From the NCBI GenBank assembly GCA_030710605.1, contig CP092877.1, positions 5,691,730 through 5,755,729 on the forward strand: 64,000 nt of DNA. Reading direction: 5' to 3'. The notes under the pieces are model-generated. The model made no database searches and was not told the origin of the DNA. It saw nothing but the letters and a program-made list of their open reading frames with translations. Numbering within the stretch: position 1 is the stretch's first letter; each line of letters begins with the position of its first letter. Position numbers and translations under genes: made by a program. Below, in pieces: positions 11,484 through 23,503 of the stretch. Source of the DNA: Cordylochernes scorpioides (lineage: Eukaryota; Arthropoda; Arachnida; Pseudoscorpiones; Chernetidae).

Positions 11484-12871
11484 TCTTTCCTAAAAGCTGT
11501 GAACGCCTATAAAGAGTTCATTCCGGACCACGCCCGCTTGCGGACGCCACTTGTCAACCTTCTAAAAAGGATGTCGTGTGGGTCTGGAGTGACGAATGCC
11601 AGAAAGCGTTCACTAACCTGAAAGAAAGCCTTACCACACACCCCACATTATACCTTTACCAAGAAGGTCTGCCATGCCAGGTGTACTGTAACACCTCAAC
11701 ATTCGGCATTGCAGGCATTCTTAAACAAGTCTACCCTGATGGGAAGACATACCCAGTTCAACATTTCAGCCGCTCTCTGCGTGGTCACGAGCGAAATTAT
11801 TCAGACTTGGAACTACAATGCCTAGCCATTGTGGAAAGTGTGGATAACTTCCGCGCCTGTCTAATGGGCAGAAAGTTTACAATACTTTCTGACCATCCTG
11901 CATTGCAGTGGTTGAAAGAGATCAAAGCCCCGTCAGGCAGATTGTTTCGATGGAGGTTAAGACTGTCAAGATACGAATATGAGGTCCGTAGCATAAATGG
12001 AGTACAACAATATGAAACGGGCGTTGTAACTCGTATCCCATTTTGTGGCTTTCTATATGCGCCACTCATAAAGAGCCAACAGGCTTCTCCACCGGGAAAA
12101 TCTCGCGTGACTATGGATCACAATAAACTGCGCACCGTCTCCCGAAAAGGAGTACTTAAAACTATAGTCCCAAGTTCACTTACAACCAGACTTCTTAAGT
12201 CTGTACACACACAACACCACCACCCAAACATCTCCAAGATGACGAGACTCATCTCGTCACAATATTATTGGCAGAACATGACACAAGACATCGCAAAACA
12301 GGTAAAAACCTGCCCCACCTGCCGATTCGCTAGAAGAATCGATGAATACAACCAACCTTCACGTAAAAATACCGACACAGGCCCCAAAGCAAAACAAAAT
12401 TCGTACATAAAGCACAGCGTACACACAACACAAACAATGCCAAAATTACACCACCCACGTCAGAGAAACGACCACACATCTCAACCTAAATCAATTACCA
12501 CCGACATATCGCTAATAAAACCATTAACGATCAAACAGGAGAACTGCGAACCTACCAATCATTTAAATTCTACAATTAATAAGATTCGAACAAATATTTC
12601 AGAGTCCCCATTTACAAAAATATGGGAGAATATGGGGCAATACCCTATCTTTCATCTGATTTTCATCCTTTGTTTGTTAGTTCTACCATACAAATGTATC
12701 CCAATTTTATTCATTAATTATTTGTTTATCTATACCATGCCCGCTCATAAAATTTTCGAACTACAAGAGGCAGTTTTTAATTTTGGACAGGCATTTATAA
12801 AACTTCTCATAATTTTAGGAACCATTTTTGCAGAAAATCTAAATAAACTCCGAGGAGATAGAAGTAACTGA
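11484..12871 (+). pseudogene. pol: Broken pol: RT tail, RNase H and integrase zinc finger
   Basis: The frame starts with the end of the RT thumb (LRSFLKAVNAYKEF), shifts frame at an A-run near 11563-11570, then continues as an open frame at 11576-12871. RNase H follows: the first catalytic Asp is replaced by Asn (VYCNTS), while Glu in DLELQ and Asp in LSDHPAL remain. An integrase-type HHCC zinc finger follows, with YYWQNM and CPTC at residues 246-249. The integrase DDE core is absent; A/C-rich low-complexity sequence takes its place, and the last 100 residues contain two strongly hydrophobic segments of unknown origin. RNase H and integrase cannot be active. Confidence 0.85.
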
Positions 12872-13554
12872 AAGATGACCAACCAATGTCGGAGAAGTCA
12901 CACTCCAAAAACAAGATGCAAATAGCACACAAAATCAATTAGGCGGACAGGAAACGTAGTTCCCCCCACTTCCGGATCCAATTACGTGCAAATAGAGAGG
13001 AAGTCTTGCTGCCCCCACGTTCCATGTCCGGTTTCTAATTACCATCCCTCGACCAGCAGCTAAATTGAGGTCAACTGGGAACCTCTCTATGCCACCGATT
13101 TTGGATTCCAATTCAAGCCTGCGCATCGACTTTTACAATGTCAATCAAATCGACTGTCATTCGAAAATCAAACAAGGTACACGCACACACATTTCTTACA
13201 CAACAGACTTCTAACATTTTCCACAACACACACAAAGACAAAAAAATTATAGGGCATAATTGAGCAATTAAAACATTTATAGGGCATGTAGATATACAAA
13301 AGGGTCCAAACCAATACACCTTATTTTTCATATTAATCATTTTCATTATTTTCTCTCAATTAAAATTTAAATATATAATCAATTTATCAATTTATTCAAC
13401 TTATTATCACTTTTAATCATTAATTATCATTTTTTTTTACCAATTAGTTTATATTATCATAATTTCAAATCAACGAGAACTCATTGGTTTTCTTTTAAAA
13501 TTGGATATTATATTTTATTTTGATTTACAAAAACATTCTTTTTTTTTTATTTCT
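12872..13554. other. Non-coding 3' part of the gypsy element
   Basis: No gene is seen between the end of pol and the tandem repeats. The sequence passes from mixed composition to T-rich. Confidence 0.5.
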
Positions 13555-14125
13555 TTTTTCCACCATGCAACAAAACATTTTTCCTTTTTCTCACCATGCA
13601 ACCAAACATTTACTTTGATGTCTTCCAACTTTTATATTATTTTTTGATTTCTTCCAACTTTTTATTTTACTTTGATTTCTTCAAAAGACCTAATAAAAAT
13701 CCCTCGATTTCCATTCCCAATTTCGAGCAAGAATATGGTTAGGCATTTTTCCTTTTTTTTTTCACCATGCATCAAAGCATTTTTTTTTTCCAACATGCAA
13801 CCAAGCATTCACTTTGATTTCTTCCAACTTTTTATTTTTATTTTTATTTTTTGATTTCTCAAAAGACCTAATAAAAATCCCTCGATTTCCATTCCCAATT
13901 TCGAGCAGAAATATAATTAGGCATTTCTTTTTACCATGCAACAAGCACTTTTCTTTTTCACCATGCAACAAAACATTTTTTTTCCTCACCATGCAACCAA
14001 ACCTTTACTTTGATTTCGTCCAACTTTTTATTTTTATATTATTTTTGATTTCTCAAAAGCCCTAATAGAACTCCCTCGATTTTTTTTCCAATTTCGAGTA
14101 GAAATTAGTTAGGCGCATTTTCTTT
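13555..14125 (+). repeat. Three tandem copies of a 170-195 bp T-rich unit
   Basis: Each unit runs CACCATGCA..., TTTGATTTCTTCCAACTTTT, then CCCTCGATTT, then CAATTTCGAG and a GTTAGGCATTT-like end. Copies begin near 13560, 13761 and 13935 and are diverged by indels in T-runs. They lie inside the gypsy element just before the 3' LTR. Confidence 0.8.
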
Positions 14126-14372
14126 TCTTTTTAATCCACTATGTACCATAGCATTCATTTTGATTTCTTACAATTAAAAAATTTTTTGATTTCTATTAAT
14201 TATACTCAACCTATATCATCAACCCCATTCTATTTTACTTCTTATATCGCCACCAATGCTTGTATATAGACTCTCAATACCCACAACTAATTTTCCCACA
14301 AAATTATTTTTCACCTTACAGAATTCTCTCAGGCTAACCCCTTCTTGAATTCTTCACATGTAGGGGCGCATC

Positions 14373-15198
14373 TGTCATAATTTGTATATAATTGTATGCC
14401 CCCCGACCCACTATGCATGTACAATGTATGATTTTCAAAGATTTAATAAAGAATAAGGTAACTGGAGGAAAGGAAGTGGCAACAAGACATAGGAAGCAGG
14501 CTAAAAGCGGGCACAAGTATAAATAACTTGTACAGTCAATACTTCCTGGCAAGCCCGGACGTATCTGGTATCCGCAGAAGTTATATTAGTATAGAGACGC
14601 CCAATATTTCCGGACAGGACCGGACGTATTTGATAACGCGGAAGTAAATAGAGTCGAACACACCCGATACTTCCTGACCAGGCCGGGCGTAACTAACACC
14701 AAAGAAAGCCGCCGGTCCAATTAGAAAGCCTCCCCTAAATAGGTCAACCAATAGAAAAACGGACACGTTCCATCCTTCGACCAATGGGAAGGAAGACAAC
14801 TCGTGGTGTTAAATCGAAAGGCAAGAATTGTCAGTAGTGATTTCGCTTCCAACAAGGTGACATCGGCTCTGGACCTCTCTCCCTCTGCTCATCCCGTAGC
14901 TAAGTACAATCACCACCATGTGATCAGATAATTGACAATCAAAACTTGCTCCGCCTTCTCAAGCTTTCTTTCCTCCAACCCAGTTGCCTTTATTTTCAAA
15001 CCCCATCACGTGTCCTGATTATTCCTAACTGTGTGCTTCACTTGCCACTCAACGACTGCGTTTCAACCAATCCTCACCATTCAAATCGAACAACAAGAAA
15101 TTCCGCAACGATATTGTCACAGAACGGTTAAGTCGACAGGATTCTACAACAGTGTAATACATCAAATATTGCAGTGTAATAACTTCGGATATATTACA
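14373..15198 (+). repeat. 3' LTR of the gypsy element
   Basis: Begins TGTCATAATT, ends ATATTACA, and is nearly identical to 9565-10389. Just before it the sequence AGGGGCG is only a weak polypurine tract. Confidence 0.92.
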
Positions 15199-16519
15199 TA
15201 TATACATATGTATATATGTATATTACGTTTCGCATATCAGAGTATCCAAGCGTTATGAACGAGATCTATCAAAATAGTATAGAGTAATCTGCTAGAGAGA
15301 TCCCACTATAATGTTGATATAATTTTGACTTATACAAAATAATGGACATTCCAAATAAGGGTGTCGTTAGTTGAATAATTGTTTTATGCCTGGTGATTCA
15401 ATAATAAAGTATATTAACGGTTCTTTCCAATATTTATTGCATTCAATTATGATCTGAACAATATTTTCTAAATTAAAAAAAATTGATGTTGATTTTTCAG
15501 AAAGAAATTTAAACGAAATATTTAAGTGAAATTAATGGTGTAAGTGCATATCATATCGATAAATATCAGACGAATGAAACCACTTAATGTCTGGAATATT
15601 CTATGCGGATAATTTTAAATAACTATTTCCTGTTCCATTTAGTAATGATAGTTTTGCAGGAGATTTAGTGGAATGTTTTCATATAAATTATAAGACAAAC
15701 GCGAGTTATACTTATTTAAAATTCGAAATAATTTAACCTTTTTTTTTCTTTTTAAAAACAAAGTTAATTGCTACTGTCTTTGCTGCAAGGCGAAATATAT
15801 TGGAAACCACTGGTGATCCAGACCCTCTATTAGACATTATCATATAATGGAGAGAATAGAAGAAACAAAATTTTGAAAGAGAATTAATAAAAACGGTAAA
15901 TTGTTTTTTGTTTAAACTTTGAATAATGTTTTTTTGCGCTGCTCGACGTAAGTCAGGTTTTATAAAATTATTCTACAAACGCAGTTTAAAAATAAGGTTG
16001 AGTAAAATATAGTGACATCCTAAATAAATATATTTTTTAATTAAGATATTCCTCATCAATATATAGAGACACATTTCTCTTATTATAATATGGCTAATGA
16101 GATTTCAATATGATAAATATTCATTATACTAATGTAGAATATTTTGGAGTTACACCAGTGATTTTATTAGGGTGAATTGTGGTATCAACAATATATCATA
16201 GTGCATTAAAGGAAATATTCACTTTAGTGAAATATTTTAAAAGAAAGACAAGTTCCTATTTACAATGTTCTATACGTGAACCAAAGCCTAAATCCTACCA
16301 GCAATCACTAGAATTGATGATAAAATCTACAGTTACGTTTGTAACTAACTATCTCTAAAAATAGCGATCAGACCTTTTAACGATTTAATAATAAAAAGAA
16401 TGATGTTAAATGTGTGGGATAATGGTATCAATAGTTATCACCTCATAATAAATTACTCCGCAATAAGCATCGTTAGAATCCGTCTAGCTCTGTAGTCCTC
16501 TATGTAGCGTTAGACAAGG
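15199..16519. other. AT-rich spacer, no gene seen
   Basis: Only short AT-rich open frames. No repeat boundaries were recognised. Confidence 0.5.
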
Positions 16520-16840
16520 GCTTCTGTATTCCGAGTGTAGTAAGGAGGATTGAGCCAGTGCTGGCAGGTGTCATCTGGGAGGCGAACAGGTCGGCTCGAT
16601 ACAGGACAATTAGGGCCCCCACCTGAATTATTGAGGCCACTGGCGGACATTGCAGGGCCCCATTGCCTAGAGGGGCCCTAGGGGCCGGTTACCTGGGGGC
16701 GGTGGAGCCCTAATGGAAAAGAATGGGATGCATTAGTTGGTCAGCCATCCATCACCCAGCCGCTCATTTAGAATAATTAATGCTGACGTGGGATGGACCA
16801 CCTCACATGGGGTAGTGCTGACCGTGTGGAACTAGCTTTC
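16520..16840. other. GC-rich complex island, possible conserved non-coding DNA
   Basis: A sharply GC-richer stretch with several GGGCCC/GGGGCC blocks, followed by TAGAATAATTAATGC-type homeodomain-like sites. It shows no long open frame, repeat structure or transposon end. A regulatory element or CpG-island-like region is possible. Confidence 0.3.
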
Positions 16841-17072
16841 CTACAGAAATCAATATATTCTGAGATTGAAGACCCTTCAATATAAAAGCTACACAATACT
16901 CTCAAAATTAGAAATTTTGAGATATATTTCAAATCACTGCTAGAAAATTACCACCTGGTTTATATGAATTCGTTGATGAGTCGTTTTAGATTTATTGAAT
17001 CTTCATTGAATTTTTCTTCTTTACCATAATTTCGGATGCCTTTTCTTGCGGATTCTACGAACAGCACTATAT

Positions 17073-17265
17073 TATACGACAAGACGAAACAAAAGAAGAA
17101 GAGTTTCTTCAATAGACATATATCGAAGCAAGCTTTCGGGCGAAAAACCCTTCTACAGGCGTGATTATAGCAACAAAAAAGGGTAGAAGGGGTTTTCGCC
17201 CGAAAGCTTGCTTCGATATATGTCTATTAAAGAAACTCTTCTTCTTTTATTTCGTCTTGTCGTCT
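17073..17265. repeat. Foldback repeat with hammerhead-like arms
   Basis: Arms 17085-17156 and 17183-17255 are near-perfect inverses, both carrying GAAGCAAGCTTTCGGGCG and a GAAGAAGAGTTTCTT block. Read on the minus strand, the left arm gives CCTGTAGAAGGG, a loop, then CCCGAAAGCTTGC. This resembles a type I hammerhead core (CTGANGA, stem II, GAAA, palindromic stem III AGCT) but with U instead of A at position 6. A related single arm is at 46210-46310. The family may derive from Penelope-like element ends. Confidence 0.8.
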
Positions 17266-17543
17266 AAATCTTACCAAGAAGAATATTATAGTCGTTATCA
17301 CTATATTATACGATCGCCAAAAGTTACGAGATTTTATATTTAAGTGAGAAATCACACCCTGGCAACACTGGAGCAGCGGCCAATATGACGATCCCAACGA
17401 ATGCGAGGATTATGTAAGTGGCACGAGAGAACGACTATGCTTTTCCTAAATAACATATCCTTAGTTCCTTTTTTAAGAAAGTGCGTTGTGTTCTCGTCAC
17501 TTCCATTTGGAACCCACAACCTTTGGGAACTGGTCCAGGATAG

Positions 17544-17647
17544 GTCAAACGACAAGCTACAAGGGATATGTCCAACGACGAGCTACGAGGGATATGTCCA
17601 AAGACAAGCTACAAGGATTAAGTCCAACGACGAGCTACAATAGACGC
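17544..17647 (+). repeat. 26-bp minisatellite, four copies
   Basis: Units start at 17544, 17570, 17596 and 17622, each of the form GTCCAACGACGAGCTACAAGG with small changes. They lie just upstream of a gag relic and may belong to the leader of that retrotransposon. Confidence 0.85.
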
Positions 17648-17746
17648 GAGTTTCTGTGACAAGGCGAAAAGCGCTCAAGCGCTGAAGAGATCTGAAGGTT
17701 TTGAGAATTTTCCCTTCTATTATTTCCCTATCAAGAAGCCTATTTG

Positions 17747-19010
17747 ATGAATGGGAATAAAGAGGACTTGCTAATGCTAGCGACCGAAATAAAGGAGTCG
17801 GTACCAGTCGACTCTAGAGTGTTTGATTTGAAAGAGATCATCCTGAAATCCAAACGTTATGAGGAGCCAACTGTAGTCAGCATTGGAAACGTTTATTGAG
17901 TAAAGCAAGGAAAAGTCCAGAGCTGAAAAAGAAACAAGAGAGGCTGAATCGCGAAGAGAAGATAAGCGCCTCGTAAACAACGAAGCGGGTGGCAGCCATG
18001 TTTTTCTAAGTAGGCTTATGCAGAAATACGATACCAAGGACAGAGATATCAGTTTTCATTTGATTTTGTTTGAACGACAGGCCAAACGTCTCGGTTTGGA
18101 CAATGATGCCCTGGTGTCACACCTACTAGGCTTACTACCATATGAGATGACACAGCTAATTGAGCGCGAATCTGAAGGGAAATGGAACGATTATAACCAC
18201 ATTTAGAGAATATTGTTTGAACTCTATAAGTCCCCAAAGTTTCAAACAAAAGTTCTTAGAAATTGGTAAGACTGAAAGATGTTCGTGAAATAAAAAATGT
18301 ATTTGAATTAAGAACTTATCTCAACAAGTGAATTAATTGACTCAACATTGACAACATGAAGCAATATAAAGAGTTAGCTATTATTGGGAAAATGAGAGGA
18401 AAAGTGCCTTCTAAATTCGAGACCGCTATGTTGAAATTTGGTTAGGCTTTGATAATCCGGAACTCTTGGCGGATAAGCTAGATTCTAGTGATCACACGCT
18501 CACTTTCATAAATCACCTCCAAGATTGAAAATACCCAAGAGTCCGATGATCATATATAAGTCTTGAAGACCTTAGTTGAAATCGGCAGGAAAAGCAACTA
18601 GCTAGTCTAGAGTGGAGTTTTATACGGATAAACGAGGGTGGAACTAATGGTAATTCCTCGAACAATGGAGGTAGAGATCATCAAAGGAATACACCAGAAA
18701 ATACATTATGAGAGAGAATTATATATTGATTGAGAGAGAAATTTCAATGCCTTAGGCCAAAATGGGAGTAGAAGAATATATTTCCAATTGTATCGAGTAC
18801 ATCCAACACCACAAAATACTATACAAGATCGGTTATATGGTACCGAATCAGTGTAAACAATTCGGAATCGGCCTGAAGTCCAAGTTTAACGAACCTTACA
18901 AAGTGATAGACTTAAACGAACGTTATGAAGTGGGAAAAATTTTGACATTACGAAGGACCTCACCTCTACGGTAGCAGAACACAAGAAACCCTGGGCTCGC
19001 GTCCTCGGAT
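17747..19010 (+). pseudogene. Decayed gypsy relic with gag start and integrase tail
   Basis: From the ATG at 17747 the frame reads KEDLLMLATEIKESVPVDSR and then VFDLKEIILKSKRYEE, the typical N-terminus of arthropod gypsy gags. After stops and shifts, 18018-18206 reads DISFHLILFERQAKR then ALVSHLLGLLP, the conserved gag core. Near 18870-18940 the text KSKFNEPYKVIDLNERYEV matches the C-terminal GPY-type end of a gypsy integrase. Everything between is deleted or unreadable, so the element is a short dead remnant. LTRs were not found. Confidence 0.7.
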
Positions 19011-20834
19011 AGCTGTTACGAACCTTCACTGTAAATAGAATTTGTTGCTTTTATGTTGCTGTTTGTTTACAGAAATTCTGGCGAGGTCACCAAGTGAAGT
19101 CAGAAATGGCTGTCTTCTCGTAACCTTCATTGGAAACTCACATTCATACTCTAAACACTGCTTTGATGGAAGAAATGTAACCAATACGATTAGGTGATAT
19201 TCGCTGGTCTTACCAGTTTAAACGAAATTTGGGTATAACTGCTTAAAGTTGCCCGTCATGTGAGGTCGGCTTTGTGTCTAGGCTTGATTGATCAATGACT
19301 ATATTGTAAACAATCCCAGAGCAGATAAAACAATTTAATTGTTCTTATAAGATACCTACTTTAAACATATTCCCTCACAAATCAAGACAGACTAAGACCA
19401 TTCAAATATCCATAAAAAATATATTAACTTCGCGTGTTTTATGATGATACGTTGAGTAGACACCATAAATTATTATGTGCCAAAATACAATAAAAAATTT
19501 ATATATATTATTTTATAAAATATATCAGGATGATATAAGGTAAGGGAACTTTCTGATCGTCCCTTTGAATGTTGCTGATGGATCACTGCCATCTTTAGTA
19601 AACATAACTATAAACTTGTTTTCTCCAGAGATTGGCCAAGCGCAGTTTTTGAATTGTCATTAAAAGCCAACCATGTACGCGTTTTGGGCTGTTAACTATC
19701 ATCAGACTGGTGCATGCAGTACGCATATAACTCTCCAAGTCAGATAAAGAATTCGAAAGGGAAGAAGTGCCTTCACACTATTTGACCTTGTATGTGAGTC
19801 TACTTTAACGGGTATTAAAATGAAGTTCATATCTCATGCCGCTTGGATGAACAAAGAGTATAATCTATTGGAATAAATAAAAAATTAACGTTGATTTTGA
19901 ATATTTCACCTGTTTGTTTAGAAACTTTCTACATGAAGATAGAGGTGTGAGCGTCGTGTAACTACCAGGATTTTTCTACGTCTTCAGAATAGAGAGAAAC
20001 CAGCAGAATCAAACCTGAATAGCCTCGCCAATTTCATGAAAACTCCAGAAAACAATATCACTAAATGGCAATAATATGTGCCATATAATCGAAATAAGTG
20101 TTCAGGTGTAACGGGAGATTTGTTTTGCATAAAACATAAATGACGAGGTACCTAATCTGGTAATTAATAACCCTAAACAATGCTGATTAAAGTGACCCCC
20201 GAGAAAAAAGTCGAATGTTTACATTTAATTATTGAAGACAGATAATAGGGGTAAGGCAATCTAAATTAATTGAGAGCTATTTGGCGCCAAAAAGCCGTCC
20301 ATTAATTAACTTTAAGCTGCTTAAAACCCGGAGCGCGGTCCTCCGAATGTTCTAATTTGATTGTAAACTCTAAGATTCCAGAGCTGGACATCTCTACTTA
20401 CACACATGTGTGTAGCCCTACTGTCACATAGTTCACTGTGTGGACTCAGTATGATCTACTGGAAACTCATTAATAGTTTGTCTATCAATTTTTACAACAG
20501 ATTCTTAAGTGTTCGCTACGTTGAGAGCGAGATATGCGAAGGGCTTTGCTCATCAGTAGAGATCCCTCCAGTAGTGATTGCTCCATCGAAGTCTCTACTA
20601 CCGAATGTGATTATTTGGTGTTTCTATAAAATTTTATAGACACTCTAAAGGCACACATGGCGCTTTATAAATATTTACGTTATGTGTTTGTGAAGGAATA
20701 CACCGGAGTTGTTTTTACACAAAGAAACCACAAAGACTATTAGGCAACGGTTAGCATATTATACCTACCTTCAAAGTCATTTTCTAAGCATCCCTTTTTA
20801 ATCGCAATAAGAACGAACTATAGATATTTATCTA
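19011..20834. other. AT-rich spacer with one repeat relic and one complex island
   Basis: No gene is seen. 20250-20350 is more complex than its surroundings, with TTAATTAACTTTAAGC and GGAGCGCGGTCC; it could be conserved non-coding DNA. 20527-20590 carries a GGGCTTTGCTCATCAGTAG block related to copies at 29395 and 32930. Confidence 0.4.
19541..19712 (+). repeat. Diverged copy of the hammerhead-bearing repeat of 34252
   Basis: Shares the AACTTTCTGATCG...GTTGCTGATGG start of the GGCATCTCC families, an ATTGGCCAA block, and AAGCCAACCATGTACGCGTTT before CATCAGAC. On the minus strand the last part reads CTGATGA and later CAAAACGCG, a decayed version of the hammerhead at 34390-34431 whose stems no longer pair. 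Confidence 0.55.
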
Positions 20835-22079
20835 TCTATATATATATAAAATTGAATGTCTGTCTGTCTCTGTGTGTGTGTGTGTCCTCTATGGATTCAA
20901 AAACCATACATCCAATCGCCGTGAAAATTTGGGATATTATTAGGTGTATCCCCGGAAAGGTTTACGAAAAATAATTTCTTGAATATCTTGAATATCCTTA
21001 GAGTTATTTGCAGATTTGTATATTTAACTCGCAAGCAGCGCCGCCATTGAGACGGAGATAGGCTTAGTTTGCTGCTTCTGATGACCTTGGGTCATCGTGT
21101 GAGTCACAGCATGATGCTACAAAAACACTCTCTCTGGGGATTTTACAGCGTCGACAACCTGTAAGATTGCCTCTCTCATCTACTTATATATTTGCCTTAT
21201 TCTGTCTGTTTGTTTGTCTGTTTGTCTGTTTGTCTGTTTATCTGTTTGTCTGAAGCTCACGGATAGAATGCGCGCTCATTGGCTGACAGGGAACACGTGT
21301 CCTCCCTGCCCCCCTCTAGACAACCCTGTTATTCAAAAACCATACATCCAATCGCCATGAAATTCTGGGATATTATTAGGTATATCCCCGGAAAGGTTTT
21401 CGAAAAATAATTCCTTGAATATCCTTATAGTTATTTGCAGAATTGTAGATATAACTCGCAAGCAGCGCCGCCAGACGGTGATGAAAGCAATGGGGAGGTA
21501 ACGCCATCTATGTTTGATTTTTTAAACTGTTTATATATTAAATAATATTAAAATAATTATTATTAAAATATTTATTATATAATATATATAAATATATATA
21601 ATAATTATTATTACAATAAAAATTAATATTAAATAATAATAATATTAAAAAATATATTATATAACATTTTTCTCTTTTTTACCCCCAAAAACACCAACAG
21701 GGATGGTATAGTTGCATAAATGATACAAGTTTTATAACAGGTTTAAATATGGTCAAATATAATTGGAAATTTTAGTATAATATGTAAATTAATAGATCAC
21801 ACGCTCTCTATTTATAACACTATCATCCCTGTTTGTTGAGAGGGGTGAGAAAACTTTGACACTGTGTATCAAATACAGTTAAACCTGTCTAAGCGCTCCC
21901 TCTTGGGACTCACCAAAATAGGGTGTTATAGAGAGGGGCTGCTATAGACAGGTTACTTTTAATGTAAATAGCATCGTAATACGTATTTAAAATCGGGCGC
22001 TATGACCACCCAAGTCAACGTTTTTAAAATATATTCGCACTCGGGTAAACCCCGGGCGTTGCCCGGGCCATTCGTCTAG
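20835..22079 (+). mobile_element. Non-autonomous Helitron with nested 5' segment
   Basis: The 5' end reads TCTATATATATATAAAATTG followed by a TGTCTGTC run, and the 3' end has the hairpin CCCGGGCGTTGCCCGGG (22051-22067), then CTAG (22076-22079) before a T. These are the Helitron hallmarks, with insertion between A and T. The first 340 bp are repeated inside: ATACATCCAATCGCC and GCAAGCAGCGCCGCC blocks occur near 20910-21045 and again near 21343-21475, so one Helitron probably sits in another. No Rep-helicase is encoded. Confidence 0.85.
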
Positions 22080-22637
22080 TATATTATACTTTAAACATCT
22101 GCTTAATTAAAGCATTTTTCATTTGAAAGAGACTGCTCTCTTAACCCCCTTTAGACAACATTAAATGATATCCCGTGTCGATGATTTTGTAATGTATAGA
22201 ATTAGGAAAGACAAAATTCACGATGACACGGCTCACAGGGAACGGTAAAAAATGTTCACTTTATCGAGGAAATACAAAATTCGGGATGACACGGCACACA
22301 GGGACCGGGAAAAAATGATCACTTTATCGAGAGATATACGACCATGATTTTATTCAACTTATCGATTATTTATCAAGGGACCGGGAAAATATGTTCACTA
22401 GATAAAACGATGATTTTGTAATGTAGAAATTTATGAAAGACAAAATTCAGGATGACACGGCACACAGGGACCGGGAAAAAATGTTCACTTTATCGAGAGA
22501 TTCACATTTACGAGTTTCAAATTATCAAAATATATCTCTTTTTTTTTATAAGTTTATAGAGAATTGTTTTAACAAATGTTCGTTAGACAAACCTTTACTC
22601 GGGTAAAACCTCGGGCGAAGCCGGGTACGTGCGCTAG
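22080..22637 (+). mobile_element. Second Helitron 3' end directly downstream
   Basis: Ends with a hairpin-like TCGGGCGAAGCCGGG, then GTGCG and CTAG at 22634-22637 followed by T. Its left limit is unclear, but it may begin right at the end of the preceding Helitron, since tandem Helitron insertion is common. It contains internal repeats listed separately. Confidence 0.65.
22205..22503 (+). repeat. Internal imperfect repeats of a GACACGG-CACAGGGACCGGG unit
   Basis: Three good copies start near 22210, 22265 and 22440, each running GACAAAATTC, GATGACACGGC, CACAGGGACCGGG, then TTCACTTTATCGAG. A partial fourth lies near 22375. They lie inside the Helitron ending at 22637. Confidence 0.75.
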
Positions 22638-23503
22638 TTTTCTAATAAAACGAACAGAACTGAAAATTGTAATTTTGGTCAATAGACGAAGCGCTATTTA
22701 TAAGACCACTAGAAAGTGACTTCAGTCATAATTTGGACTGTCATAATTTGAACATAATTGAACAGACTAACTTCCAACATGAGACACCCAAGCGAATGGT
22801 ACTGTTCATTATTGATTATTACAGCATGAATCATTTTGGGGTTTAAAAGTGGTCATTCATAAATACTTGATTGTTCTTCAGATAGGTTCTCATGAGAGGT
22901 TTTAGCGCATTAAGTCCTATCATTCCGATAAATCTTAACTGTACCTCTGAAATCTTATATTTATGTGAAGTGTTGGAATCCATTGCATCAGAATAATTTT
23001 TAACGTCGTGGTATCCTCACCTATTTTAGTTAAAGCGAAAACCGTAACAATTATGAAATGATGTCAACCACATATTTTATATCAAAATATAAGTAATATA
23101 GCAAATATTTACTGTTTATAAGAAGAAACCAATATTTTAATACGAAAAAAAAAAAAAACAAATTTCATTTCACTACCCTTGGGTCCAAACTAAAGAAAAT
23201 CAGAACAGAATGTGACAATCAAAACATCCTATATATTTTAGAATGAAAAGTCTTTAACGATTGCTAGATATAATATAGTGGTGCATTTTACCCGAATTAC
23301 TGAGAGATAAAATAGTAATTATTCTTTATTAAAATTCAATTTTATTTCAATGCTGGTACAATAATCAGAGTAATAGAGCGCCATTAGCTGGAGAAGTAGA
23401 GAACATAATATCCTAACCTTTTTCTTACCTTGCTCCGACTTCTGGCGAATGTGAATAATTAACCTCCCTATATAATTAGAATAATCCCACAATAGGTCTA
23501 GAC
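22638..23503. other. AT-rich spacer, no gene seen
   Basis: No recognisable gene or repeat. The minus-strand open frame at 23319-23621 overlaps the hAT element and is not credible. Confidence 0.5.

Larger units (their letters stand above)
9565..15198 (+). mobile_element. Ty3/gypsy-type LTR retrotransposon, recent but gutted
   Basis: Two nearly identical direct repeats of about 825 bp, each TG...CA, bracket an internal region with a gag frame and broken pol. TATA lies next to both outer ends (9561-9564 and 15199-15202) and may be the 4-bp target duplication, although the site is TA-rich. The element is about 5.6 kb. The reverse transcriptase palm and integrase core are missing and replaced by A/C-rich sequence, so it cannot be autonomous. 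No classical TGG primer-binding site follows the 5' LTR; the bases there begin TAGAGTCGACAGGAT. Confidence 0.9.
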
